DNA from: Chloroflexota bacterium | GTDB lineage: Bacteria > Chloroflexota > Dehalococcoidia > UBA2979 | Direction of reading: 5' to 3' | Assembly (NCBI GenBank): GCA_009840945.1 | Contig: VXMU01000094.1 | Location: forward strand, 1 to 52,798 | DNA: 52,798 nt | Shown: piece after piece, positions 42,056 through 52,233 of the stretch | How the letters are laid out: every line of letters starts with the position of its first letter | Numbering within the stretch: position 1 is the stretch's first letter | Notes under the pieces: generated by a model | Database searches by the model: none | What the model saw: only the letters and a program-made list of their open reading frames with translations | Told to the model about the DNA's origin: nothing | Made by a program: the position numbers and the translations under genes

Positions 42056-43227
42056 CGCAGTTCGCTCTCCTCGGCCGGTTCGGCGGCCGGTTCCGCCCCC
42101 GCATCGGGGTCATATGGCGCGGGCAACTCGCGGACTCGCACGTAGTGCATGCCGCCGACGTCGCGCACCAGACCCTTCAATTCCAGCAAGGCGAGCGTAG
42201 CCGACACCTCGGCTGCCGCCAAACCCGCCCCCCGCGCGACCTCGTCGATGTGCCTCGGTTCGCGGGTCAGGGCATCCATCAGCGACTGCTCCCCGGGGGT
42301 GGTCGCGGGGGCCGCCCGGCCGAAGTCCATCTGCGCCCCGATCATCGTCAGGTTGAGCGCTTCGAGGACGTCCTCGACGCCCGTGACCGGCGTCGCGCCG
42401 TCGCGTAGCAGCGACAGCGGCCCGCGCGACTGCGGCGAGAAGATCGAGCCGGGGACGGCGAAGACCTCGCGGTTCTGCTCGCCGGCGAGGCGCGCGGTGA
42501 TCATCGCGCCGCTCTTCACGTCGCCCTCCACGATGAGCGTGCCGAGCGACAGTCCCGACATAATCCGATTGCGTCGAGGGAAGAACTCGGCGCGCGGCTT
42601 CGTGCCGAGCGGGTAGTCGGTGATCAGCGCGCCGCGCTCGGCCACCTCGGCGGCGAGGCCGCGGTTCTCGGGCGGGTAGATGGTGTCGAGCCCGTTCGCG
42701 AGCACCGCGACCGTGCGCCCGCCCGCATCGAGGGCGGCGCGGTGCGCGATGGTGTCGACGCCGCGCGCGAGGCCGGACACCACGGTCACGCCGTGTACGG
42801 CGAGGCCACGTGCAAGCTCATCGGCGGCCTGCCGGCCGTAGGCGGTGGCGCGCCGCGTGCCGACGACGGAGACGGACCAGTCGTCCTGCGGCTCCCAGGA
42901 GCCGCGGATGTAGATGACGGGCGGTGCGTCGTCGATCTCACGGAGCCGCGCCGGGTAGGCGGGATGCGGGCGGTGCAGGGCGCGCACCCCGGCCTCCGTC
43001 AGGCGCTCGTACTCCGCGCGCACGTCGATGTCCGGGCGGCGCCGCATAACCTCCTCGGCGGTGCGGGCGTCGAGCCCGGCGGCCACCAGCTCCTCGGTCC
43101 CGGCGAGCCAGGCCTCCTCCATGGAGTCGAAGGCGGCTTCGAGGAGCGCGAAGCGCGCGGCGCCGAGGCGGCTGATGCGATGCAGGCCGACCCAGTACGG
43201 AAGATCATTTGTTCGTACGTCGTCCAC
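42052..43227 (-). CDS. dprA: DNA processing protein DprA
   Basis: SVVGTRRATAYGRQAADELARGLAVHGVTVVSGLARGVDTIAHRAALDAGGRTVAVLANGLDTIYPPENR; GTG 43227 preferred (TACGCT 7 nt upstream). Confidence 0.95.
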   Translation of the reverse strand: MDDVRTNDLPYWVGLHRISRLGAARFALLEAAFDSMEEAWLAGTEELVAAGLDARTAEEVMRRRPDIDVRAEYERLTEAGVRALHRPHPAYPARLREIDDAPPVIYIRGSWEPQDDWSVSVVGTRRATAYGRQAADELARGLAVHGVTVVSGLARGVDTIAHRAALDAGGRTVAVLANGLDTIYPPENRGLAAEVAERGALITDYPLGTKPRAEFFPRRNRIMSGLSLGTLIVEGDVKSGAMITARLAGEQNREVFAVPGSIFSPQSRGPLSLLRDGATPVTGVEDVLEALNLTMIGAQMDFGRAAPATTPGEQSLMDALTREPRHIDEVARGAGLAAAEVSATLALLELKGLVRDVGGMHYVRVRELPAPYDPDAGAEPAAEPAEESELR

Positions 43228-43293
43228 GGGCACAAGCGTAGCAGGCGCAGGCAAGAAGGCAAGTGGGGGCGGCCGGACATGGCCGTGGGAGTA

Positions 43294-44577
43294 TCAGACC
43301 GCGGCGGCCTCGCTGGCCGCGTTGACGGTCGATATCCGCACGCGGCGGATGCGGCGGCCCTGCACGGACAGCACCTGCAGCGCCAGCCCGTGTTCGTCGC
43401 TTTCGACCTGGTCGCCCGGGGTGGCGAGCCGCCCGAGGAGCGAGAAGACGAGGCCGCCGACCGTGTCGAAGTCCTCGTTCTCGATCTCCGTGCCGAACAT
43501 CTCGTTGAGGTCGTCGATCGCCAGCCTCGCGTCGACGATGGCCTCGTCGGCGGAGACCCGCTCGACCTCGACTTCGTCGGTGTCGTACTCGTCGACGATC
43601 TCGCCGACGATCTCCTCGAGCACGTCCTCGACGGTGACGAGGCCTGCGGTGCCGCCGTACTCGTCGACGACGATGGCGACGTGGGTCTGGTCGCGGCGCA
43701 GGTCCGCGAGGAGCTGGTCGGCGCGCTTCGTCTCGGGCACGAAGTAGGGCGGACGCGCGATGTCCTCCAGGCTGGGCGTCGCCGCGCCGGTCTGCAGGTA
43801 GGCGAGCAAGTCCTTCGCGTAGATCACGCCGACGATGCGGTCGATGGACTCCTCGTAGAGGGGGATGCGGCTGAAGCCGGAGCTGATGATCAGCTTCATC
43901 ACGTCGCCGATCGAGGCCCCCACGGAGACGGCGACGATGTCGATGCGCGGCGACATCACCTCGCGCACGGTCTGGTCCGACATGTCGAGGATGCCGCGCA
44001 TCATGCGCCGCTCCTCGGAGAGCGACTCCTGCGCTTCCGGGTCGGCGGGGGCCTCGAGGACGCCGAGCAGCTCGCTGGCCGGGTCCTCGTCGGCGATCTC
44101 CGGGCTCCGGCCGACGAGCCGGAGGAGGCCCCGCGAGGGCGCGCTGAGGAGCCACGCGAGGGGTTCGAGGGCGAGGTGCAGGACGGCGATGATGCTCGCA
44201 AGGCGCAGCCCGGTCGTCTCCGGGCTGACGAGCGCGATCGCGCGCGCGTTCTCGCGCAGCACGCCGGCCACGATCAGCACGGCGAGGCCGGCCAGCACTG
44301 CCGCGGCAACACCGACCTCGCGGCCGTTGAGGAACAGCACCGTGAGGCCGAGCGTCAGCGCGACGGTCGCGAACGTGGCCGCCGCGCTGAGCGCGCGCAG
44401 CAGGCGCTGCCGCTGGCGGATGTAGCTGTCGAGGAGTCCGGCGACGCCGTTGCCCGCGTGGGCGCGCGTGCGCCTGCGGCTGATGGCCGTCACGCCCGCC
44501 TCGGCCGCCGAGACGAGCAGGAGCATGCCGCCGGCGGCGACGGCAATGACGAGGCCGATGATTGCGTCGGTACTCAA
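43294..44577 (-). CDS. CBS-pair/CorC_HlyC membrane protein (hemolysin C/CorC-like)
   Basis: VREVMSPRIDIVAVSV, GFSRIPLYEESIDRIVGVIYAKDLL, VVDEYGGTAGLVTVEDVLEEIVGEI; TTG start 44577. Confidence 0.93.
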   Translation of the reverse strand: MSTDAIIGLVIAVAAGGMLLLVSAAEAGVTAISRRRTRAHAGNGVAGLLDSYIRQRQRLLRALSAAATFATVALTLGLTVLFLNGREVGVAAAVLAGLAVLIVAGVLRENARAIALVSPETTGLRLASIIAVLHLALEPLAWLLSAPSRGLLRLVGRSPEIADEDPASELLGVLEAPADPEAQESLSEERRMMRGILDMSDQTVREVMSPRIDIVAVSVGASIGDVMKLIISSGFSRIPLYEESIDRIVGVIYAKDLLAYLQTGAATPSLEDIARPPYFVPETKRADQLLADLRRDQTHVAIVVDEYGGTAGLVTVEDVLEEIVGEIVDEYDTDEVEVERVSADEAIVDARLAIDDLNEMFGTEIENEDFDTVGGLVFSLLGRLATPGDQVESDEHGLALQVLSVQGRRIRRVRISTVNAASEAAAV

Positions 44578-44600
44578 ACCTGCAGGACCGCCGGGCGGCC

Positions 44601-46013
44601 CTATGGCTCCTCTCGCTGTCGCAGTTCGTTGCTCTCGCCCTCGGCCTCGCGGATGCGGGCCGGGGCGCCGATGACCTGTGCGCCGTCCGGGACGTCGTGC
44701 GTCACAACGGCGCCGGCGGCGGTGCGGGCGCCCGCGCCGACGCGGACCGGCGCGATCATCATCGTGTCGCTGCCGATGAACGCGCCGTCGCCGATCTCGG
44801 TGCGGTGCTTCGACGTGCCGTCGTAGTTGGCGGTGATCGCGCCCGCGCCGATGTTCACGTCCTCGCCCACGTCGGCGTCGCCCGTGTACGAGAAGTGCCC
44901 GATCTGCGTGCGTGCGCCAATGCGCGACGCCTTCACCTCGGCGTACGTCCCGAGGTGCACGTCCGCCTCGATCACCGAGCCGGGCCGCACGCGGCAGTAC
45001 GCGCCGATGTCCACGCCGTCGGCGACCGTCGAGCCCTCGAGGGTCGAGCCGCCGATGGTGCAGCGGTCGCCGACGCGCATGTCGCGCAGCACGGCGTTCG
45101 GGCCGATCTCGCACTCGCGGCCGACGACGGTGTCGCCCATGAGGTGCGTGCCGGGCAGCAGCGTGGTGTCCTCGCCGACCTCTACACCGGCGTCGACATA
45201 AATCGTCTCGGGGCCCACGAGCGTGACGCCGTTCGCCATCAGCGAAGCGCGGATTCGGTCGCGCATGGCCGTGTCGGCCGCTGCGAGCTCGGCGCGCGTG
45301 TTGACCTGCTGCGCCTCGGTCTCGTCGCCGAGGCGCTGCGCGTGGACGCGGCACCCCGAGTCGACGGCGCTACGGACGGCGTCGGTGAGGTAGACCTCGC
45401 CGTTCGGTGCGGGCGGCAGCGCCGCGAGGGTGCCCCAGAGCCAGGCGGCCTCGGCGGTGTAGACGCCCGCGTTGACCTCGCCAATGGCGCGCGTCTGCTC
45501 GTCGGTGTCGGACTCCTCGACGATGCCCGCCACCCGCTCGCCCCCCGCGTCGCGGACGACGCGCCCGTAGCCGGTGGGGTCGTCGACCTCGACGGTCAGG
45601 AAGGAGAGCGCGGCCCGCTCGGCGCAGTGCGCTTCGGCGAGCGCGGCGAGGGTGTCCGCTTTCAGCAGCGGCAGGTCGCCGTTCACGATGAGCACGCGCT
45701 CGGCGTCGCCTGCGGCGTCACGAGCGGCGAGCACGGCGTGGCCCGTGCCGAGCGGCGCATCCTGCACAGCGACGGTGGCGTGTGGGCTGGCTGCCCCGGC
45801 TACCCCGTTGTCGGCGTTGGCCGCGACGACCACGCGGCGGTCGAAGCCCGCCGCGGCGAGGGCGTCGAGGACCAGGTGGAGCATCGGGCGGCCGGCGACG
45901 GGGTGGAGCACCTTCGGGGTGCGGGAGCGCATGCGCGTCCCGCGCCCGGCGGCGAGCACGATCGCGGTCCAGCCGTCGGCGGACCGGTCGGGCGTGGACT
46001 CATTGGCGCGCAC
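44601..46013 (-). CDS. glmU: Bifunctional UDP-GlcNAc pyrophosphorylase / GlcN-1-P acetyltransferase
   Basis: WTAIVLAAGRGTRMRSRTPKVLHPVAGRPML...left-handed beta-helix C-terminus; GTG start 46013 preferred over the track start. Confidence 0.96.
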   Translation of the reverse strand: MRANESTPDRSADGWTAIVLAAGRGTRMRSRTPKVLHPVAGRPMLHLVLDALAAAGFDRRVVVAANADNGVAGAASPHATVAVQDAPLGTGHAVLAARDAAGDAERVLIVNGDLPLLKADTLAALAEAHCAERAALSFLTVEVDDPTGYGRVVRDAGGERVAGIVEESDTDEQTRAIGEVNAGVYTAEAAWLWGTLAALPPAPNGEVYLTDAVRSAVDSGCRVHAQRLGDETEAQQVNTRAELAAADTAMRDRIRASLMANGVTLVGPETIYVDAGVEVGEDTTLLPGTHLMGDTVVGRECEIGPNAVLRDMRVGDRCTIGGSTLEGSTVADGVDIGAYCRVRPGSVIEADVHLGTYAEVKASRIGARTQIGHFSYTGDADVGEDVNIGAGAITANYDGTSKHRTEIGDGAFIGSDTMMIAPVRVGAGARTAAGAVVTHDVPDGAQVIGAPARIREAEGESNELRQREEP

Positions 46014-46163
46014 GTTCGTCGTGTGCGCCGGCCTGTGCCGGCTGGGCGAAGGAGGGTGGTCGCTTTCCGCGGACGGCTGAGCGTCGGATGTGTCGATCGT
46101 GGTGCTCCACGGCGCGGCCCGCCGGGCATCAGCCCAGGCGGCGCGTGTGCAGAGACTCGAAAA

Positions 46164-46193
46164 TTGACCCCCTGCCAAGCCTCATTCTACACT
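46164..46193 (+). promoter_or_regulatory. Putative sigma70-type promoter for alaS (TTGACC-N18-TACACT)
   Basis: TTGACC at 46164 and TACACT at 46188, in the intergenic gap. Confidence 0.55.
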
Positions 46194-46265
46194 CGCCCTC
46201 GGCCCTGTCTCCACTGGAAGACCCCTCGATCCACAGCGGCCAGACTCCGCAGCAAGGGCATCAGG

Positions 46266-48935
46266 TTGACCGTCGAAGAACTGCGCGCGGCGTTCCTCCA
46301 GTACTTCGAGGAGCGTCGGCACCGCCGCATCCCGTCCTCCTCGTTGATCCCGTACGGGGACCCGTCGCTGCTCTTCACGTCCGCCGGGATGGTGCAGTTC
46401 AAGCCGTACTTCCTCGGCCTGGAGCAGCCCCCGGCGAACCGCCTGACCTCCGTCCAGAAGTGCTTCCGCGCCACGGACATCGAGGAGGTCGGGGACGACT
46501 CGCACCTCACGTTCTTCGAGATGCTCGGCAACTTCTCGCTCGGCGACTACTTCAAGGCAGACGCCATCGACTCGGCGTGGGACTTCCTGACCGGGGTGCT
46601 CGGCATCGACCCGGACCGCCTGTGGATCACCGTCTATACCGATGACGACGAGGCGCACGACCTGTGGCTGGAGCAGGGCGTCCCGGCGGAGCGCATCCTG
46701 CGCTACGGCTCCGAGCAGGGGAACTTCTGGTACTCCGGCGAGACAGGCCCCTGCGGGCCGTGTTCCGAGCTGCACTACTACTTCGGCGACGACGCCGACG
46801 CCGAGCCGAAGCTGCCCGACGGGCAGGTGGACCTCGACTCCGGGAACTTCCTCGAGATCTGGAACCTCGTCTTCATGGCGTTCGACCTCAAGCCGGACGG
46901 CACGATGGAGCCGTTGCCCGCGCAGAACATCGACACCGGCGCGGGCCTCGAGCGCGTCGCGTGGGTGCTCCAGGACGCGGGCTCGGCCTACGAGACCGAC
47001 CAGCTCCGCGGCATCCTCGCCGCCGCCGAGGAGGCGACCGGCCGCTCCTACGACCCCGATGACGCACCCGACGAGGCGCGCGCGCTGCGCGTCATCACCG
47101 AGCACACCCGCGCCGCCGCGTTCCTGATCGAGGACGGCGTGCTCCCGGGCAACGAGGGGCGCGGCTACGTGCTGCGCCGCGTGCTGCGGCGCGCCGTCTA
47201 CTTCGGCCACATGCTGGGCGTGCGCGACGCGTTCCTCGGCGGCGTGGTCGACGCGGCGATCGCGGCGTCGAGGACGGCGCACCCCGCGCTCGAGGAGCAC
47301 CACGACTTCATCGCCGGGGTGATCGCGGAAGAGGAGCGGCGCTTCCAGGGCACGCTCGCGCGCGGCCTCGAGCTGCTGGAGCAAGTCATCGACCGCGAGG
47401 CGGCGAGCCGCCGCGTGCCCGGCCGCGACATGTTCGTCCTCTACGACACCCACGGCCTCCCGCCCGAGCTCACGGTCGAGGTCGCCGCGGCCCGTGGCTA
47501 CGAGGTCGACCAGGCGGGCTTCGACGCCGAGATGGAGGCGCAGCGCGAGCGCTCCAAGGGCGAGGGCACCTTCGGGGTCTACGGCGATGAGGATGCGGGC
47601 CGCTACGCCGAGCTGGGCATCTCCAGCGAGTTCGTCGGCTACGACGCCCTCGTGGCCGAGTCCGTCGTCGCCGCGATCGTGGCGGACGAGGCGGCCGTCG
47701 AGCGGCTCGAGGCGGGACAGGGCGGCGAGGTGGTGCTGCCGCGCACCGCGTTCTACGCGGAGAGCGGCGGGCAGGTGGGCGACCGCGGGGAGATCGTGAC
47801 GCCCTCGGGGCGCTTCGTGGTCGAGGACACGCAGGAGCTGGGCGGCGCGATCGTGCATCGAGGCGAGGTCGCAGATGGCGCGATCGCCGTGGGGGAGGCC
47901 GCCGAGGCGCGGGTCGACGCCGCGTGGCGCGCCGGGTGCCGTCGCAACCACACGGGGACGCACCTGCTCCACGCGGCGCTGCGCCAGGTGCTGGGCGAGC
48001 ACGTGCGGCAGGCCGGCTCGCTCGTCGCGCCGGACCGCCTGCGCTTCGACTACTCGCACCCGCAGGCGCCCTCGGCGGACGAGCTGCGCGAGGCGCAGCG
48101 CATCGTCAACGCCAAGGTGCGCGAGGACATCGCGCAGGAGACGTTCATCCTCCCGTACGAGGAGGCCATCGACCGCGGCGCGATCGCGTTCTTCGAGGAC
48201 CGCTACTCCGCCGACGTGCGCATGGTCGAGTACTGCGAGGCGCGTGCGCAGGACCACGAGCACACCGCGGCATGCTTCAGCCGCGAGCTGTGCGGCGGGA
48301 CGCACCTGCACTCGACGGGGGCGCTCGGCAACTTCGTGATCGTCGCCGACTCCAGTATCGGTGCCGGGCTGCGCCGCATCGAGGCGCTGAGCGGGCCGGA
48401 GGCCGAACAGTACATCGAGGAGCGCCTGGACCTCGTGACCGAGCTGTCGCAGCGCTTCAAGGCCCCGCCGGAGGAGCTTGCGGGACGCATCGACGCGCTC
48501 GAGGAGCAGCTGGCCGAGGAGCGCCGCCGGGCGCGGCAGCAGTCCGCGAGCCGCTCGCTCGGGGCGGCGGACGACCTCGCCGGGCAGGCTGAGGAGATCG
48601 CCGGGGTGAGCGTGGTGGTGGCGCGCGTGGAGGCGGAGTCGCAGGACGCCCTGCGCGGCATGGGCGACCGCCTGCGCGAGCGCCTGGACAGCGCGTTCGT
48701 CATGCTCGGCGCCGTCCTCAACGACCGCCCGGTGCTGCTCGCCCTCGCCACCGACGACGTGGCCGAGCGCGGCCTGCGGGCCGACGAGGTGGTGCAGGCG
48801 GCCGGCGCCGTCGTCGGCGGCGGCGGGGGCGGCCGCCCCGTGATGGCACAGGCCGGGGGCCCCGATGCGTCGAAGCTCGACGAAGCGCTGGACGTGGCGC
48901 GGCAGGCGGCGCGCGACAGCCTCGGCGAGGCGTAG
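46266..48935 (+). CDS. alaS: Alanine--tRNA ligase
   Basis: LRAAFLQYFEERRHRRIPSSSLIPYGDPSLLFTSAGMVQFKPYFLG; HTGTHLLHAALRQVLG; CGGTHLHSTG; TTG start inferred, track ORF too long. Confidence 0.97.
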   Translation: MTVEELRAAFLQYFEERRHRRIPSSSLIPYGDPSLLFTSAGMVQFKPYFLGLEQPPANRLTSVQKCFRATDIEEVGDDSHLTFFEMLGNFSLGDYFKADAIDSAWDFLTGVLGIDPDRLWITVYTDDDEAHDLWLEQGVPAERILRYGSEQGNFWYSGETGPCGPCSELHYYFGDDADAEPKLPDGQVDLDSGNFLEIWNLVFMAFDLKPDGTMEPLPAQNIDTGAGLERVAWVLQDAGSAYETDQLRGILAAAEEATGRSYDPDDAPDEARALRVITEHTRAAAFLIEDGVLPGNEGRGYVLRRVLRRAVYFGHMLGVRDAFLGGVVDAAIAASRTAHPALEEHHDFIAGVIAEEERRFQGTLARGLELLEQVIDREAASRRVPGRDMFVLYDTHGLPPELTVEVAAARGYEVDQAGFDAEMEAQRERSKGEGTFGVYGDEDAGRYAELGISSEFVGYDALVAESVVAAIVADEAAVERLEAGQGGEVVLPRTAFYAESGGQVGDRGEIVTPSGRFVVEDTQELGGAIVHRGEVADGAIAVGEAAEARVDAAWRAGCRRNHTGTHLLHAALRQVLGEHVRQAGSLVAPDRLRFDYSHPQAPSADELREAQRIVNAKVREDIAQETFILPYEEAIDRGAIAFFEDRYSADVRMVEYCEARAQDHEHTAACFSRELCGGTHLHSTGALGNFVIVADSSIGAGLRRIEALSGPEAEQYIEERLDLVTELSQRFKAPPEELAGRIDALEEQLAEERRRARQQSASRSLGAADDLAGQAEEIAGVSVVVARVEAESQDALRGMGDRLRERLDSAFVMLGAVLNDRPVLLALATDDVAERGLRADEVVQAAGAVVGGGGGGRPVMAQAGGPDASKLDEALDVARQAARDSLGEA

Positions 48936-48941
48936 CCGCCC

Positions 48942-50696
48942 GTGACCTCGCGCGAGCCGGACGACAGCGCGCGCGAAGCCGAACCCCCGGGCGCCCGCCC
49001 CGACGTGACCGGCGGGGACTCGCTGCTCGGCCGCTGGACGGCGTGGGTGCGCGGCATCCCGGGTCGGGTGCGCGACGAGTCGCGGCAGTTCGTCGCCGAC
49101 TGGCGCGCATCACGGCGCGGAGACCCGACGGCCCCACCCCGGATACGGCGGCGCAGGCGGCCTCGAGGCGTCCCGCGCAGCGTGCCGTACCGGGCGGGCG
49201 CCGCGACGGTCGTCGCACGCCGGGAGGACGACGCCAGCTCGATCATCGGCCGCATCGACACCGCGAGCGAGGTCGAGGTGCTGCTGGTGGTGCCGCGCCG
49301 CGCGCGCGGGCTGCGCGAGGCGATGGCGTGGCCGCGCATCGCGGCCTTCGCGCGGCAGCGCGGGATCTCCGTCCACGTGCTCGCGAGCCGGCGCGACGTG
49401 CGGCAGCACGCGCTGAACGCGGGGCTGCGGGCCGCGCGCACCTCGACCGGCCTCCGGGAGATGCCCACGCTGCGCATACCACTCGGGCCGCGCGAGCTGA
49501 CGCTGCGGCCCCCGTCGCTGACGCCGCTGCTACGGCTCGCGGCCTTCGCCGCGATCCCGGTGCTCGCGTTCGGCGCCTTCGCGTACTACGTGCCCTCGGC
49601 GGACATCTTCATCGCGCCGCCGGGCGAGCCGCTCACCACGTCCGTGCGCGTCCACATCAGCCCCGTCGGCGAGACCAGCATCGCCGAGGGCGTGGTGGGG
49701 GCGACCTCGGTGAGCGAGACGATCGTGGCGGTCGCCTCGACGGTCACGACCGGGACGACGAGCGTCGGCGACGTGCCGGCGACGGTCGAGCTGGAGTTCA
49801 CGAACACCGGGACCGCCGACGTGCGGCTGCCCGTCGGCACGGCCGTCGAGGACCCGGACGAGCTCACGTTCACCACCGACGAGGCGGTCACGGTCCCCGC
49901 TGGTGAGACCGCGTACGTCGGCGCCACGGCGATCCAGGCGGGGACTGTCGGCAACGTGGAGGCCGAGACACTGCGCTTCATGATCGGCTTCCCGGCCACG
50001 CTGGCCGTCACCAACCCGGTCGCCGCCCGGGGCGGCGAGGACATCGAGGTGCCTGCCGCGGCCGCGGACGACGCGGTGCGCGTGGGCGACATCGCCGAGG
50101 ACGTGCTGCGCCGGGCGGGGACGCGCGCGCTGGAGCGGATCGTCGAGGATGGCACGGTGTTCCCGGAGACCGTGACCGTCGCCATCCTGAGCCAGGAGCC
50201 CCTCGTCGAGCCCGGCGAGCCGGCCGAGGCGTTCCTGATGGAGTACACCGCGATCGTCTCCGCGGTGGTGCTACCCGACGATGCCGCCGAACGCGCCGCC
50301 GAGCAGATCCTCGTGAACGTGCTGCCGGACGGCATGGCGCTGATCCCTGGGAGCGCGGAGGTCGTCGCCGACGCCCCGACGTTCGACGGCAGCCGGCTGG
50401 TTGCGACGCTCACCGCGACGGGTCTCGCCACGGAGCTGTTCGACCCCACCACGCTGCGAGGCGTCCTGACGGGAGTGGCGCCGGCCACCGCGGCGACGCG
50501 GCTGCGCGAGCAACTCGACCTCGACGTGGAGCCGCTGATCCGCGTCCACCCCGGGTGGCTCCCGGCCATCCGGATGCCGCAGCGCGAGGACCGCATCTCC
50601 GTCGTGTTCCTCAGCGAGGAGGACCTCGCCGCCGAGATCGCGGGACTCCCGGACGACGAGGAAGACACCGGGGACGAGGACGTCGAGGATGAGTGA
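48942..50696 (+). CDS. Membrane protein with baseplate J/gp47-like extracytoplasmic domain
   Basis: Basic segment RIRRRRRPRG, TM LLRLAAFAAIPVLAFGAFAYYVPSA, then TFTTDEAVTVPAGETAYVGATAIQAGTVGNVEAETL, a baseplate-J-like motif. Confidence 0.7.
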   Translation: MTSREPDDSAREAEPPGARPDVTGGDSLLGRWTAWVRGIPGRVRDESRQFVADWRASRRGDPTAPPRIRRRRRPRGVPRSVPYRAGAATVVARREDDASSIIGRIDTASEVEVLLVVPRRARGLREAMAWPRIAAFARQRGISVHVLASRRDVRQHALNAGLRAARTSTGLREMPTLRIPLGPRELTLRPPSLTPLLRLAAFAAIPVLAFGAFAYYVPSADIFIAPPGEPLTTSVRVHISPVGETSIAEGVVGATSVSETIVAVASTVTTGTTSVGDVPATVELEFTNTGTADVRLPVGTAVEDPDELTFTTDEAVTVPAGETAYVGATAIQAGTVGNVEAETLRFMIGFPATLAVTNPVAARGGEDIEVPAAAADDAVRVGDIAEDVLRRAGTRALERIVEDGTVFPETVTVAILSQEPLVEPGEPAEAFLMEYTAIVSAVVLPDDAAERAAEQILVNVLPDGMALIPGSAEVVADAPTFDGSRLVATLTATGLATELFDPTTLRGVLTGVAPATAATRLREQLDLDVEPLIRVHPGWLPAIRMPQREDRISVVFLSEEDLAAEIAGLPDDEEDTGDEDVEDE

Positions 50697-51120
50697 GCAC
50701 CACGACGAGGCGATGCGCTGGCTCGGCGTGGACCCGGGCAGCGTCCGCGTGGGCCTCGCCGCGTGCGACCCCGAGGAGCGCGTCGCGGTGCCGATCGAGG
50801 TCGTCCCGGCGACGGCGGCGTTCCCGGCGATCCGGGCGATCGTGCGCCGCGAGCAGATCGGCGGGATCGTGATCGGCCTACCGCGCACCCTCGAAGGCGT
50901 CGAGGGCGCGGCGGCGCGCGCCGCCCGCAAGCTCGGCGACCGCCTCGCGCGGCTCGACCTGCCGATCGAGTACGAGGACGAGCGCCTGACGTCCGTGGCC
51001 GCCGAGCGGGGAGCGCCGCGCGGTGAGTCCGCCGACGACCTCGCGGCGGCGCTGTTGCTCCAACAGTTCATCGACCGCCGGCGCGTCCGGCGCGCGCGGA
51101 GCGGCGAGGAGGAACGATGA
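50689..51120 (+). CDS. ruvX: Holliday junction resolvase RuvX/YqgF
   Basis: RWLGVDPGSVRVGLAACDPEERVAVPIEVV...GGIVIGLPRTLEGVEG...YEDERLTSVAAER. Confidence 0.95.
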   Translation: MSEHHDEAMRWLGVDPGSVRVGLAACDPEERVAVPIEVVPATAAFPAIRAIVRREQIGGIVIGLPRTLEGVEGAAARAARKLGDRLARLDLPIEYEDERLTSVAAERGAPRGESADDLAAALLLQQFIDRRRVRRARSGEEER

Positions 51121-52217
51121 CGCGGTTCCTGGACCCGATCCTCCTCGTCTACGCGATGCTCGCGGCATGGGCGCTCTTCGTCGTCTCTGTTGCCTCTGAG
51201 AACCTCGACGGCACGCAGGCCGTGATCGCGGTCGATGCGAGCGAGGGCGGCGGCGCGGCCGTCGCCATCAGCCCGGCAGCCGCGGAGGCCGGCGAGACCG
51301 TCGCCGTCGAGGTCCTCCCCGGGTCGGGCGCGGACGCGATCGCGACGCAGCTCTTCGCGCGCGGCGTGCTCGCCGAGACGGGTCGATTCCATACGCTGCT
51401 CGGCTACACGGGCGTCGGCGCGCAGCTGCGCTCCGGGCGCTACGAGTTCGCGCTCAACACACCGGCGCCCGAGGTCATCCGCAAGATGCGCCTTGGCCTC
51501 ACGCGCGAGGTGGTGCTGGTGATCCCCGAGGGCCTGCGTGTCGAGGAGGTCGGCGAGATCGTCATCGACCTCGGGCTCGCGACCGCCGAGGAGTGGGATG
51601 AAGCCCTGGCGCTGCCGCGCCTGGAGCCGATGCTGCGCGCCCGGCCCGTGGGCGCGGACCTGACCGGCTACCTCTACCCCGCGACGTACCCCCTCGAGGA
51701 GGACACGACCGCCGAGACCCTCGTCGAGGCGATGGTCGACGCGTTCATCGAGGCCGTGAGCCCCGCCATCCGTTCCCAGATCGAGGCGCGCGGCATGACG
51801 CTGCACGAGGTGGTCACGCTCGCCTCGATCATCGAGCGGGAGGCGCTGCTGCCCGAGGAGCGCCCGCTGATCGCCTCGGTGTTCCTGAACCGGCTCGACT
51901 CCGGCATCGCGCTCTATGCCGACCCCACGGTGCAGTTCGCCATCACCGAGGGAGCCGACGAGGAGCCCGAGGACGGCTGGTGGAAGGTCGAGCTCACGAT
52001 CGACGACCTCGCATACGACTCGCCGTACAACACATACCTCGTACCGGGGCTGCCGCCGGGGCCGATCGCGAACCCCGGACTCGGGGCGATCCTGGCCGTG
52101 CTGCGGCCCGCGGAGACCGACTTCTTCTACTTCGTCGCCAAGGGCGACGGATCGCACGCCTTCGCCGAGACGCTCGCCGAGCACGAGGCGAACGTCGAGC
52201 GCTACGCACGGCCGTGA
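51117..52217 (+). CDS. mltG: Endolytic transglycosylase MltG
   Basis: VVLVIPEGLRVEEVGEI...LTGYLYPATYPLEEDTTAETLVEAMVDAF...VVTLASIIEREALLPEERPLIASVFLNRL...YNTYLVPGLPPGPIANPG. Confidence 0.97.
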   Translation: MTRFLDPILLVYAMLAAWALFVVSVASENLDGTQAVIAVDASEGGGAAVAISPAAAEAGETVAVEVLPGSGADAIATQLFARGVLAETGRFHTLLGYTGVGAQLRSGRYEFALNTPAPEVIRKMRLGLTREVVLVIPEGLRVEEVGEIVIDLGLATAEEWDEALALPRLEPMLRARPVGADLTGYLYPATYPLEEDTTAETLVEAMVDAFIEAVSPAIRSQIEARGMTLHEVVTLASIIEREALLPEERPLIASVFLNRLDSGIALYADPTVQFAITEGADEEPEDGWWKVELTIDDLAYDSPYNTYLVPGLPPGPIANPGLGAILAVLRPAETDFFYFVAKGDGSHAFAETLAEHEANVERYARP

Positions 52218-52233
52218 GCCGCCCGGACGTCCC

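Noticed and set aside
46051-46072. T-box-like string GGAGGGTGGTCGCTTTCCGCGG upstream of alaS
   Set aside because: Resembles GGGTGGNACCGCG only with a 6-nt insertion. It lies upstream of the likely alaS promoter, and a Stem I would fall inside glmU; no specifier or terminator could be built.
44562-46265. Long N-terminal part of the 1457-aa ORF ending in alaS
   Set aside because: The region is antisense to glmU and R/A/G-rich; AlaRS homology starts only at LTVEELRAAF (46266).
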